Source: Adonisia turfae CCMR0081
GTDB taxonomy: Bacteria > Cyanobacteriota > Cyanobacteriia > Phormidesmidales > Phormidesmidaceae
Assembly (NCBI RefSeq): GCF_011009555.1
Contig: NZ_QXHD01000004.1
Location: 5,056,977-5,120,976 of the forward strand
Direction: 5' to 3'
DNA length: 64,000 nt
Shown: positions 15,998-24,614 of the stretch, piece by piece
Position numbering within the stretch: the stretch's first letter is position 1
How the letters are laid out: the number at the start of each line of letters is the position of its first letter
Position numbers and translations under genes: made by a program
The notes under the pieces: model-generated
Told to the model about the DNA's origin: nothing
What the model saw: the letters and a program-made list of their open reading frames with translations, nothing else
The model's database searches: none

Positions 15998-16735
15998 ATG
16001 CATAATCACCACAGCAAGATGTTCTTGTATGACAGAGCTGATTATTCAACCAGCAGCCCTGTTGTGGATAATGTGCTGCTCAACCAGTCGATTAAGACTC
16101 TGGTGGCGATGATTGAACAAGAACTGCGTCCTCAGGTTAGCCTCAAAAGTATTAGGCCCCATGACCCCATTGAGGTCAAGCATATTCCGGCTCCGTGGCA
16201 GTTGTTAGGTACGGGCAACTATGCGGCGGTATTTACCCATCCCGACTATGCCGATTTAGCCGTCAAGATCTATGCCCCAGATCGTCCTGGTTTTGAAGAT
16301 GAAGCCGAAGTTTATCGCAGAATAGGCATTCATCCCGCTTTCTCTCAATGTTTCTACGCCCGAGATAATTTTTTAGTCCTTAAGTGCCTAGAGGGCGTCA
16401 CCTTATATAACTGTCTACACCAGGGTCGACGCATTCCTAAACAGGTGATTTTAGATATTGATCAAGCTTTAGACTATGCTCGCAGTCGAGGACTACGCCC
16501 CCACGATGTCCATGGTAAAAATGTCATGATACAACAAGGCCGGGGCCTTGTTGTTGATATTTCAGACTTTCTGCGAGCAGGTTCTGGTTTAGCCTGGGAC
16601 GATCTAAAGACATTTTACTATTGGGTTTATAGACCTTTTCTCTCGCCTCTAAGGGTTCGTATCCCTCTCGCCTTACTGGACATCAGTCGGGGGGTTTATC
16701 GATTTCTACGCGTTTTGCTAAAGCGCAAAGCTTAG
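15998..16735 (+). CDS. Small protein-kinase-like protein
   Basis: About 245 residues from ATG 15998; a TTG at 15983 or ATG at 16019 are alternatives, none with a strong ribosome site. Kinase-like elements are visible in order: glycine loop LLGTGNYAAVF, Lys in LAVKIYAP, hinge LVLKCLEGVTLY, catalytic loop RPHDVHGKNVM (HxD...N pattern) and VVDISDFLRAG in place of the DFG region. It resembles the short serine/threonine kinase-like proteins of Bacillus (YrzF type) and lipopolysaccharide kinases. The C-terminus is hydrophobic and basic. Substrate unknown; it is isolated and convergent with the fmdB gene. Confidence 0.7.
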   Translation: MHNHHSKMFLYDRADYSTSSPVVDNVLLNQSIKTLVAMIEQELRPQVSLKSIRPHDPIEVKHIPAPWQLLGTGNYAAVFTHPDYADLAVKIYAPDRPGFEDEAEVYRRIGIHPAFSQCFYARDNFLVLKCLEGVTLYNCLHQGRRIPKQVILDIDQALDYARSRGLRPHDVHGKNVMIQQGRGLVVDISDFLRAGSGLAWDDLKTFYYWVYRPFLSPLRVRIPLALLDISRGVYRFLRVLLKRKA

Positions 16736-16802
16736 GGGCCGTTTATTAATCGGCCTACACCACAGCTATGAATTTATACCTTTTGTCTTGGTCTTAGTTA
16801 AC

Positions 16803-17084
16803 TTAAAGGCATTGAGATGCATGGCCAATCATCCAAGGACGCCCCCCTTTGGAGCTTTGATTAGTGGGCGACGGTGGTACATCTTGGCGCTTAACAAACC
16901 GAGGTTCAGCGGAGTGACTCACTCGACTTAAACTGCCTGTATTGAGACTGATGTTAGGTGCTGTAAAAACTCGGGTGGCAATCACACCACAGCCAGGGCA
17001 GGGCAGGGGTATTTTCACCTCAGCCATCTTTCGCCACACATCAAAGGGGCCACAGTCGGCACACTTATAATCGTAAAGTGGCAT
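16803..17084 (-). CDS. fmdB: FmdB family zinc ribbon protein
   Basis: 93 residues. The start MPLYDYKCADCG with a second pair in LPCPGCG (Cys8, Cys11, Cys29, Cys32) is the FmdB zinc ribbon, first described as a regulator of formamidase genes in Methylophilus. The rest is low-complexity and probably disordered. It follows the formamidase gene by 15 bases, confirming the pairing seen in other bacteria. Confidence 0.9.
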   Translation of the reverse strand: MPLYDYKCADCGPFDVWRKMAEVKIPLPCPGCGVIATRVFTAPNISLNTGSLSRVSHSAEPRFVKRQDVPPSPTNQSSKGGRPWMIGHASQCL

Positions 17085-17099
17085 ATATTTTTCTCCTTG

Positions 17100-18305
17100 C
17101 TAAACTGGCAAAATAGGTTGGTCAAAGATTTCCGTCGGAATCGCTAACGTACAACAGGCATTAGGAATATCAACAATGCCACTGACTCGACCTTCTACAG
17201 GGGCGCAACTTAACAATAAATAGGCCTGCTCACCTGTAAAACCAAACTTTTTCAGATATTCAATCGCATTCAAACAAGCACGGCGATAGGCAATATGCAC
17301 ATCCATGTAATATTGTTTACCTGAATACTCATCGACAGAAATACCTTCAAACACCAGGTATTCTGAATAGTGAGGTTCGACTGGACCTGGCTTAAAAATG
17401 GGGTTAACCATGCCATACTTGTCCATGCCACCCTTGATAATATCCACATGTAGGTCGATAAACCCAGACATCTCAATGGCTCCACAGAAAGAAATCTCTC
17501 CATCCCCTTGGGAAAAGTGAATATCTCCCATGGAGAGTTTGGCACCCTCCACATATACCGGGAAGTATATGCGGGTGCCTCTAGAGAGATTCTTAATATC
17601 GCAGTTTCCCCCATGTTCTCGGGGTGGAACCGTACGAGCTGCTTCTGCAGCAATTCGATCAAACTCTGCGGCTGATACAGTGCCTAAAATGGCATTGTTT
17701 GGATTCGGCAAGGCTGCCAACACTGGCTGATCGCCCGATAGCCCAGTACCGTAGGTACGTAAATCGGGGGCAGTATTAACCAATTCTGCCTCTCGCTTAT
17801 TCCATGTAGCCAACAACTCATGGGATGGCGCACAACCAATCAAACCTGGGTGGGTAATCCCGGCAAATTTTACCCCTGGAATATGGCGAGATGTGGTGTA
17901 AATCCCCTGGAAGTCCCAAATCGCTTTAGCAGCTTCAGGATAATGGTCCGTTAGAAAACCACCGCCATTGTTCTTGGCAAAAATGCCAGTAAATCCCCAC
18001 TCATCTCCTTGCAGTGCCCCAATGTCGACCAAATCTACCACCAGGATATCCCCTGGCTCTGCGCCATTGACCCAAATAGGACCACTGAGCACATGTACGA
18101 CTGTTAAATCAACATCTCGAATATCGTCAGGGCTATCATTATCTTTGATTTGCCCATCTGTCCAGTCTTTACACTCAATCCGAAACACATCCCCAGGATT
18201 GACAGAAACAACGGCTGGAATGTCTGGATGCCAGCGATTATGGCCCGGCAATTCTTGTTCTGACATGGATTTTGTCAGATCCACCTTAAACAATGTTTGA
18301 GGCAT
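17100..18305 (-). CDS. fmdA: Formamidase (acetamidase/formamidase family)
   Basis: 401 residues, the usual length. The opening TLFKVDLTKSMSEQ, then HNRWHPDIPAVVSV, PGDVFRIECKDWTDGQI and GPIWVNGAEPGDILVVD are hallmark segments of FmdA, the zinc-dependent enzyme releasing ammonia from formamide and short aliphatic amides. HEHGGNCDIKNL-like (REHGGNCDIKNL) and HFSQGDGEISFCGAIE carry expected metal- and substrate-site residues. It gives the cell a nitrogen source; no amide transporter lies beside it. First gene of an fmdA-fmdB operon whose promoter lies in the long spacer upstream. Confidence 0.93.
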   Translation of the reverse strand: MPQTLFKVDLTKSMSEQELPGHNRWHPDIPAVVSVNPGDVFRIECKDWTDGQIKDNDSPDDIRDVDLTVVHVLSGPIWVNGAEPGDILVVDLVDIGALQGDEWGFTGIFAKNNGGGFLTDHYPEAAKAIWDFQGIYTTSRHIPGVKFAGITHPGLIGCAPSHELLATWNKREAELVNTAPDLRTYGTGLSGDQPVLAALPNPNNAILGTVSAAEFDRIAAEAARTVPPREHGGNCDIKNLSRGTRIYFPVYVEGAKLSMGDIHFSQGDGEISFCGAIEMSGFIDLHVDIIKGGMDKYGMVNPIFKPGPVEPHYSEYLVFEGISVDEYSGKQYYMDVHIAYRRACLNAIEYLKKFGFTGEQAYLLLSCAPVEGRVSGIVDIPNACCTLAIPTEIFDQPILPV

Positions 18306-19144
18306 ATTGTTGACTTCCCTGATAAACGAGGTAGACGTAAATTTTGGATCAGTTAGTTAGCGGACTCATGGATCCACTCAACATTTAGTATTGGGTATTC
18401 GATATTTCGTTCTGGCGTAATTACGTACTCTGACACTAGCTTTTATCACTTTACTCAGTATGTAACAATCGCTACTCTAGACAAGATTTTTCTGTTACGT
18501 TTCTGATGTAAAAATTGAGCTGCTTTAAGAAGCATATGGCAACTACCAACGGATCTGTAGCGGTTGATCTGTTGTTAAAATTGAGCCGGCCATCGCTCAA
18601 CGTTAGAAATTATAAGGGCTTTAGATTACTGAGCCCATTGTTTATTGAAGACCGTGATGTTTTATACGGCTAGTTGTTCAAGCCTTGATGAGCCTCACTA
18701 TCCGGAGTTCTATGCTGTGATCTGAGACACAACCCAAGAAAAATTGATGGTTATATTAAAACAGAGTTGGGACTGCTCCTCACATGTGTCTGTATTAACC
18801 ATGCTGGCATAGAGTGGCTCCAAACGGCTAACATGCTTTATTGCAAACTCTCTATGTCTAACCCAATATCTGGTCGATAGAACACTCTATCAACTAACCC
18901 CCTATCTCTAAACCGAAGTCCTCCATAAGTCTTATTGATTATGGGGGACTTCTTATTTGTAATGACGCAGGTACAAGTGATTATCCTCAGACTCTTTTAG
19001 TGCTGTTACCTGGGAATAAATTTGGCAGATTGTCATCAATCAAGGTGAATAAAACCTTCATCGTCTATATCTCCAAATTCAGTAGAATTACTCTCGATAT
19101 CTTCTTATTTCATAGTCTGGGCAACTTTTTTTTCAGCCAGTCAG
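18306..19144. other. 839-base spacer without recognised protein gene
   Basis: This region separates the fmdA start from the end of the exporter adaptor gene. No open frame of convincing length or composition was found. It contains a strong hairpin at 18915-18952 followed by T-rich sequence on the plus strand, so a short plus-strand non-coding transcript could end there. The same hairpin could end the leftward exporter operon. Confidence 0.4.
18915..18958 (+). terminator. Terminator-like hairpin
   Basis: A 14-bp stem (18915-18928 with 18939-18952, one G-T pair) with a 10-base loop, followed on the plus strand by TTATTTGT. No plus-strand gene precedes it, which hints at a non-coding RNA; on the minus strand it lies 190 bases behind the exporter adaptor gene, without a T tract. 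Confidence 0.55.
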
Positions 19145-20554
19145 CTATCTCTCCTTAACCTGACGTCCAGCTTCAAGTTCCTCACTGGGATGTAGCACCA
19201 CCTGTTCTCCATCCCTTAATCCCTCCGTCACCTCAGCCGCCATAGTGCTGCGGTGGTCAATGTTAATCTCACGGGGCTGGGCCTGATTATCTTCCACAAC
19301 AAACACACACCAGCTCTCACCGCAGCGATAAAGTGCGCTAACTGGCACTTGTAAGATATTTTTGTCTGCCCATGTGACAATCTGGGCTTCAATGCGATAC
19401 CGATCCCCCAAAGGATTGGCTGTAGGTTCAGTCAACGTGCCAATAACATTGACCCGTTGTTCTTCTACGCCCAGGGCAGACACTTCGGTAAAGGCCGCAG
19501 GTTCAATATAGCTGACGGTAGCTGCCAGTGGCTTGGGGCCACCCCATTGATCAACAATAATCTGATCGCCAGGTTCAATCTGCACTGCGTCTGTAGACAG
19601 CACATCAATCTCCAACTCCAAATCACCTGGGTTTCCTAACTCTAGTAAGGGGTCTCCGGCTTGAACAAAACGAGCACTCTCATCGGGTACCCGTAGCACC
19701 GAGCCACTAATGGGGGCCGAGATTGTTGTGCGTTGTGCCTCATCCACCAGGTTGGCTAGCTCTGCCTCCACCCCAGCTATTTGGGCGCGGTAGGCATCTT
19801 CTAAATAATCAGGGTCGCGTTGTTCTTCTCGCAGCAACGCTAGGGCTTCCTGGGCAGCTGTCACATTTGCGATCGCACTGCCCAACCGTTTCTCATCGGC
19901 TGCCAGTTCCTGTGTCAGACGATCTTCTTCTAGTTCAGCCGTCTCTCTGGCCTGACGAGAGATGGCACCCCGTGTTTCTAAATCTTGGGCCCGGTTGCGA
20001 TCGCGACGTGCCTGCTCCAGCTCCACCCGAGTCTCTTCCACCTCTGCGGCGGCAGCCTGTTGTGTTGCCTGGGCCGCCTGTAGTCGAGCAGACGCCTGGG
20101 CCAAAGCTTCTGCCTTAGGTCGCTGGGTATCCACCCCCACCAGCTCAGCCTGCAACTCCTGCAATCGTGCTTGGGCCGTCTGTACTTTACTATCTAGGGG
20201 CAATGGATCAAGCTGTGCAACAACAGCATTGGCCTCCACCAGATCCCCTGCTTCTAGATCGATTCGCCGTAAGCGTCCATCCACAGGTGCTGAGACCACA
20301 TATCGATCTTTAACCCGCGTTTCTCCCTCAGCATCAATAGTCACCTGCAACGGACCAGTTGTCACGGTTCCTATATCCACGGGAATGGGGGTAGGTCGAA
20401 AGGCGAGACCCACCAGAACAGTAATACCTACACCAGCTAGACCATAGGGCAACCAGCGAGGCAAACGAAGTTGCCGTCGGGTCGCAGGAGTCGACGGATC
20501 CTTGGGCTTCCGTCGAAACAAGTTTTTGACCGTTTGTTTCTGGGCCTGAGTCAT
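19145..20554 (-). CDS. HlyD/MacA-type periplasmic adaptor of ABC exporter
   Basis: 469 residues. A single N-terminal membrane anchor (WLPYGLAGVGITVLVGLAF) follows a basic cytoplasmic tail. Then come half a biotinyl-lipoyl domain (VSAPVDGRLRRIDLEAGDLV), a long alpha-helical coiled hairpin (about residues 125-270, Ala/Gln/Glu-rich), the second lipoyl half (ISAPISGSVLRVP) and beta-barrel/membrane-proximal domains. This is the membrane-fusion component that links an inner-membrane ABC pump to an outer-membrane channel. It is the last gene of the ATPase-permease-adaptor unit, 217 bases after the permease. Confidence 0.92.
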   Translation of the reverse strand: MTQAQKQTVKNLFRRKPKDPSTPATRRQLRLPRWLPYGLAGVGITVLVGLAFRPTPIPVDIGTVTTGPLQVTIDAEGETRVKDRYVVSAPVDGRLRRIDLEAGDLVEANAVVAQLDPLPLDSKVQTAQARLQELQAELVGVDTQRPKAEALAQASARLQAAQATQQAAAAEVEETRVELEQARRDRNRAQDLETRGAISRQARETAELEEDRLTQELAADEKRLGSAIANVTAAQEALALLREEQRDPDYLEDAYRAQIAGVEAELANLVDEAQRTTISAPISGSVLRVPDESARFVQAGDPLLELGNPGDLELEIDVLSTDAVQIEPGDQIIVDQWGGPKPLAATVSYIEPAAFTEVSALGVEEQRVNVIGTLTEPTANPLGDRYRIEAQIVTWADKNILQVPVSALYRCGESWCVFVVEDNQAQPREINIDHRSTMAAEVTEGLRDGEQVVLHPSEELEAGRQVKER

Positions 20555-20771
20555 AGTGAGATCTCCTTAGGCAGAGGAACTTGATGAGTGGTTTTGAGGA
20601 GTGTTAGTGGACAACCGACCCCGTTGCCATCCCAGGAGGGAAGCAAGTTTTAGCTTTTATATAAGAGTACTGCATTGATTTTTGCTCCAAGAATTAGTGG
20701 TTAATAATAAACCTTTCCCCCCGGTATCCTCTGCTGCCCCTATCTCCTGTGCGCTCTTTTCATAACTTCTA

Positions 20772-23135
20772 TTACTCTCTTGTTTTTAAAACAGCAATCA
20801 AATCCAGTCGATTCAGCTGCCGTCGAATCAGTAAGCCAGAAGCCAACGCTGCCGCCATAATCACGACAAAAGCAAAGGCATAGGTGGCTGGAGTAATCAC
20901 CAAAGGAAAGCGAAACAGCTCCCAGTCATAAATCTCAGTCATCAGTGCCGCCATACCAAAGCCCAGAGCAAACCCGATGGGAATTGATAGCGTTAATAGC
21001 ACCGCCTGTTCTCCTAATAAGATGAACGCAATTTCACCTTTGGTAAATCCAATGATCCGCAGGGTGGCCAGTTCCCGTTCTCGTTCTGATAAAGCAATGC
21101 GGGCGGCATTGTACACCACCCCAAAGGCAATGACCGACGCGAACCCTACCAATACCATGGTAAATCCTGCCATGCTCCTGGTGAGAATGTCGTTGAACTG
21201 ATCAATGGTGGTTTGACGCATGGCGACGCTGGCCACGGCAGGAGTTTGTTTAAGCTCGGCATAAAGCTGCTGTTGTTCGTGTTCATCCACCTGTAAATAG
21301 GCACCGGAAAGGGTAAATCCTTCTCGCATTAAGCGATTGAGGGCATGGATATCCATGTAGGCGGAAATGCCCACCAGCTCGTCAAAGATGCCGGTGACTG
21401 GCACGGTGCGCGTGGGACGCTCTCCTTCTAACACCTCCACTGTGATTTGGTCTCCCAGGTGGGCCTGTAAAATGTCCGCCAGCTTTGTGGATAAAACAAC
21501 TCCCTCAGGCGGTAATGTTACTGGCCGCTGCTCGCGGTCCAGCAGGCGACGGAGTTCGCTACCGGGCTCCACACCATTGATGCCGCTGAGTTTTTGATAG
21601 TGACCAAAGCGCAGCCGAGCGGGCACCGTGCGAAAGGGTTCGGCCCGTAATACCCCTGGCAAGCTGTAAAGGTCAAACTGGGCGCGGCTCGATAGGGGAT
21701 TGTTAAAGACCAGGGTAATGTCTTCTCGCTGAATGGTGCGAAACTGGATATCCACAAGGGCATCCATGGCGTCGGTGAAAAAACGGCCCAGTACCAGGAT
21801 TGCGATCGCAACCGCAATGCCCACCACCGACAACAATCCCTGCACCGGACGTCGCTCCAAATTCCGGAGAATAATGCGGCTAGGTGCAGAAAACCACCGC
21901 TGTAGGCCCAGTTTCTCCACTAATGTAGGCCGATACGTGGCCGGAGGTTCAGGCCGCATGGCTTCAGCTGGTGGAAGCGACACCGCGCGCTGCACCGCCA
22001 GAAACGCCCCTAATATTGCTGCACCACCACTGACCAATAGCGCCGTCACCAGTACCGATGGTCGCACCTCATATTGCAGCACCGGAAAGTGATAAAAATC
22101 CGCATACAAGCGGGTCATACCTTGCCCCATCCACCAACCCAGACCGCTGCCTAGAACGACACCTAGCAACACCACGATCAGTACGAGTTTTAGATAGTGC
22201 AGCCCCACCGCAAAGTTGTCATAGCCAAACGCTTTCATCACTGCAATTTGGTCTCGCTGGGTGCTCACTAACCGACTGAGCAACAGATTTAACAAAAAAG
22301 CGGCAATTCCTAGAAAAATGCTAGGTATAAAGACAGCATGGGCCGACAGCTGACGAATCTCATCGGAAATAAAGGTATGGGAAATTTGATCTTCTCGACC
22401 AAAGGCCCCTAATCCACCATAGGTTTCCAACTGCTGGTCTAGCTGAAAGATCACCTCGGCTTCACTGGCACCTGGCATCAGCCTTAAGCTGACATCGTTA
22501 AAGGCCCCATCCATGTCAAACGCTGTTGCCAGGGCCTCCTGCTGCATCCAGAGAATGCCAAAGCGTTGGTTATCAGGAACAATTTCCGTGCCCCGAATCT
22601 CATAGATATACTCCGGCGATAGGGCAACACCAACGATCCGTAGGGTTTGCCAGCGCCCATTGAGAATTGCCCCAACCGTGTCGTTGAGTTCCAGGTGATT
22701 GGCCTCAGCAAAGACTTCACTGGCCAGCACCTCATCCCCTCGTTCTGGATAGCGCCCTTTGCGAATAAACAGATCGTTGAGCATTGGGGTGGGGTGCTCA
22801 GGAATCGAGATTAATCGTCCGGTAGCCGGTTCCGCCAGGCCCTCCACGGACAGGGTGACATCCTGGACCACGCGCGTTTGCACAACCCCCACCCCCGGAA
22901 TTTGCTCAAACCGGGCGGTCAGGCTTTTGGGGGCACGCTTTAGCTGGACAAATACATCGGCAAACCGGTACTGGTCGTAGTAGGTATCCTGGGTGAGCTG
23001 TAGTGACCCGTGGGTGCTCATCATGGTGATCAGATTGGCCATGCCACAGGTGACAATCAGGACAATTGCCAGCACCTGCCCTTGCATACGCAGGAGATCT
23101 CGAAATAGTTTACGGTCTAAGGCTTTCAGTGCCAT
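20772..23135 (-). CDS. ABC transporter permease with two FtsX domains
   Basis: 787 residues: an N-terminal membrane helix, a large periplasmic (MacB_PCD-like) domain, three helices of a first FtsX domain (about 275-400), a second helix and periplasmic domain, then a second FtsX domain with three helices at the C-terminus. The paired FtsX arrangement (also described as duplicated LolC/YbjT-type permease) means one polypeptide can form the whole permease with a dimeric ATPase. LSERERELATLRIIGFTKGE is the typical FtsX coupling segment. Located 6 bases after the ATPase gene. Likely exports a lipid, glycolipid or peptide; substrate not inferable. Confidence 0.92.
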   Translation of the reverse strand: MALKALDRKLFRDLLRMQGQVLAIVLIVTCGMANLITMMSTHGSLQLTQDTYYDQYRFADVFVQLKRAPKSLTARFEQIPGVGVVQTRVVQDVTLSVEGLAEPATGRLISIPEHPTPMLNDLFIRKGRYPERGDEVLASEVFAEANHLELNDTVGAILNGRWQTLRIVGVALSPEYIYEIRGTEIVPDNQRFGILWMQQEALATAFDMDGAFNDVSLRLMPGASEAEVIFQLDQQLETYGGLGAFGREDQISHTFISDEIRQLSAHAVFIPSIFLGIAAFLLNLLLSRLVSTQRDQIAVMKAFGYDNFAVGLHYLKLVLIVVLLGVVLGSGLGWWMGQGMTRLYADFYHFPVLQYEVRPSVLVTALLVSGGAAILGAFLAVQRAVSLPPAEAMRPEPPATYRPTLVEKLGLQRWFSAPSRIILRNLERRPVQGLLSVVGIAVAIAILVLGRFFTDAMDALVDIQFRTIQREDITLVFNNPLSSRAQFDLYSLPGVLRAEPFRTVPARLRFGHYQKLSGINGVEPGSELRRLLDREQRPVTLPPEGVVLSTKLADILQAHLGDQITVEVLEGERPTRTVPVTGIFDELVGISAYMDIHALNRLMREGFTLSGAYLQVDEHEQQQLYAELKQTPAVASVAMRQTTIDQFNDILTRSMAGFTMVLVGFASVIAFGVVYNAARIALSERERELATLRIIGFTKGEIAFILLGEQAVLLTLSIPIGFALGFGMAALMTEIYDWELFRFPLVITPATYAFAFVVIMAAALASGLLIRRQLNRLDLIAVLKTRE

Positions 23136-23141
23136 ATCCCC

Positions 23142-23885
23142 TCACCACTCCAACTCCGCCGGAGACGCTTTCTGTTCATTTCGTTTAATATCGGCAATGT
23201 TGCCACTGCGCATGTGGACGATGCGATCTGCCATGGCGGCAATGCCCGCATTGTGGGTGATTACAGCCGTTGTGGTGCCAAATTCTTGGTTGACTCGTTC
23301 CAGGGTCTCTAATACTCGCTTGCCAGTCTTGAAATCTAAGGCTCCGGTGGGTTCATCGCAGAGGAGAACTTCGGGACGTTTGGCAATGGCACGGGCGATC
23401 GCAACCCGCTGTTGTTCTCCCCCCGACAGCTGCGCCGGAAAGTGATCCAACCGATCGGCTAAACCGACTAGCTCTAGGGCATCTTCCGGTTTCATGGGAT
23501 GGCGAGCAATATCTGTCACCAGGGCCACATTCTCCCTGGCTGTCAGGCTGGGAATCAGGTTATAAAACTGAAACACAAACCCCACCGACTGGCGGCGAAA
23601 TCGAGTCAGAGACTGTTCATTAGCTTTATTCATGGCCTGGTTGCGAAAATAAACCTGGCCACCGGAGGGGACATCTAAACCGCCCAAAATATTTAACAGT
23701 GTCGACTTGCCGCTACCTGATGGTCCCAGTAGTACGACAAACTCTCCCTCGTAAAGGTCTAAATCCACTGACTCCAGTGCATGCACCTTGACCTCGCCCA
23801 TTACATAGACCTTACTGACCTGCTCCATATGAAAGACGGCAGGAGGCATCATGGATGCTGGATTTGACGTTGAATTTGCCACCAT
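23142..23885 (-). CDS. ABC transporter ATP-binding protein (MacB/LolD type)
   Basis: 247 residues. Walker [11 protein letters not shown] loop [14 protein letters not shown], signature [14 protein letters not shown], Walker [13 protein letters not shown] and the switch His in VITHN are all intact. The sequence class is that of LolD/MacB/DevA ATPases, which drive mechanotransmission pumps rather than substrate translocation through the membrane. First gene of the leftward operon with an FtsX-type permease and a HlyD-type adaptor. Confidence 0.95.
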   Translation of the reverse strand: MVANSTSNPASMMPPAVFHMEQVSKVYVMGEVKVHALESVDLDLYEGEFVVLLGPSGSGKSTLLNILGGLDVPSGGQVYFRNQAMNKANEQSLTRFRRQSVGFVFQFYNLIPSLTARENVALVTDIARHPMKPEDALELVGLADRLDHFPAQLSGGEQQRVAIARAIAKRPEVLLCDEPTGALDFKTGKRVLETLERVNQEFGTTTAVITHNAGIAAMADRIVHMRSGNIADIKRNEQKASPAELEW

Positions 23886-24162
23886 ACTGGCTATTAGTAA
23901 ACAAGGAATTATTTCTATCGGCAGTTACTCAAATTAAATAAACGTAAAAATGCGTCACTGTTACTCTTGTGGTGATCTTAGACAAAAAACTTGAGGAATT
24001 TGTGAGGGGTGTAACAACACGTTAATGAGATCGCACCGGACATGATTGCCGTCAGCTCGATGCTTAGTTGCGATCGCACACCCTAGGGCAGCCTCAATCC
24101 TCACAATATCCTCAGAATGCTTGATTAACCTATCCATGGCTTAATTACAGTTAAAAACCACC

Positions 24163-24414
24163 ATGAATATTGAACAGGAAACTAGAGCCGCTAACACTCA
24201 AAAGCGTCAGCATGCAGAGCAGTTAGACGAAAAGATGTTAAATCGAGCAGTAGAAAGTTTGGATACTGAGGATTCAGTGGCTGCTGAAGAACGTGAACAT
24301 GTTACACAACAACGCCAGACAACCGAGCATTTAAAGGAAACAATGCTGAGTCGTGCAGAAGAGACCCTAGAAAAGTCAGATAGTGATGCAGGGAGATTTG
24401 AGTTAGGTGGGTAA
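24163..24414 (+). CDS. Small acidic protein with two internal repeats
   Basis: 83 residues, highly charged and Glu/Gln-rich, no hydrophobic core. Two similar units are visible: QKRQHAEQLDEKMLNRAVESL (first 20 residues quoted here as QKRQHAEQLDEKMLNRAVES) followed by DTEDS, and QQRQTTEHLKETMLSRAEET followed by LEKSDS. Each unit looks like one amphipathic helix plus acidic tail, so the protein may be a helical hairpin or disordered adaptor. No family recognised. It is divergent from the exporter operon and lies 200 bases before ftsH on the same strand. Confidence 0.65.
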   Translation: MNIEQETRAANTQKRQHAEQLDEKMLNRAVESLDTEDSVAAEEREHVTQQRQTTEHLKETMLSRAEETLEKSDSDAGRFELGG

Positions 24415-24462
24415 TTAGGGCTCAGGAGATAGTAATTCAGTAATGGGCGATAACTGCACGAG

Positions 24463-24478
24463 GAGACAGGCCTGTCTC
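24463..24478. repeat. 16-bp perfect palindrome before ftsH
   Basis: GAGACAGGCCTGTCTC is fully self-complementary. It lies between the small acidic-protein gene and ftsH. It may end the first transcript or bind a dimeric regulator of ftsH. Confidence 0.4.
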
Positions 24479-24614
24479 GCCACGGGGATCATACTCATAA
24501 GTTCCTCAAATCAGCTGTTTACACTCAAAGTATGTGGCATTAGGCCCTGAACGATATGGCTGCAAATGCTTCGGGATCAAGCCTGTAAACATCATCACTT
24601 ATCCGTGCAATGCT

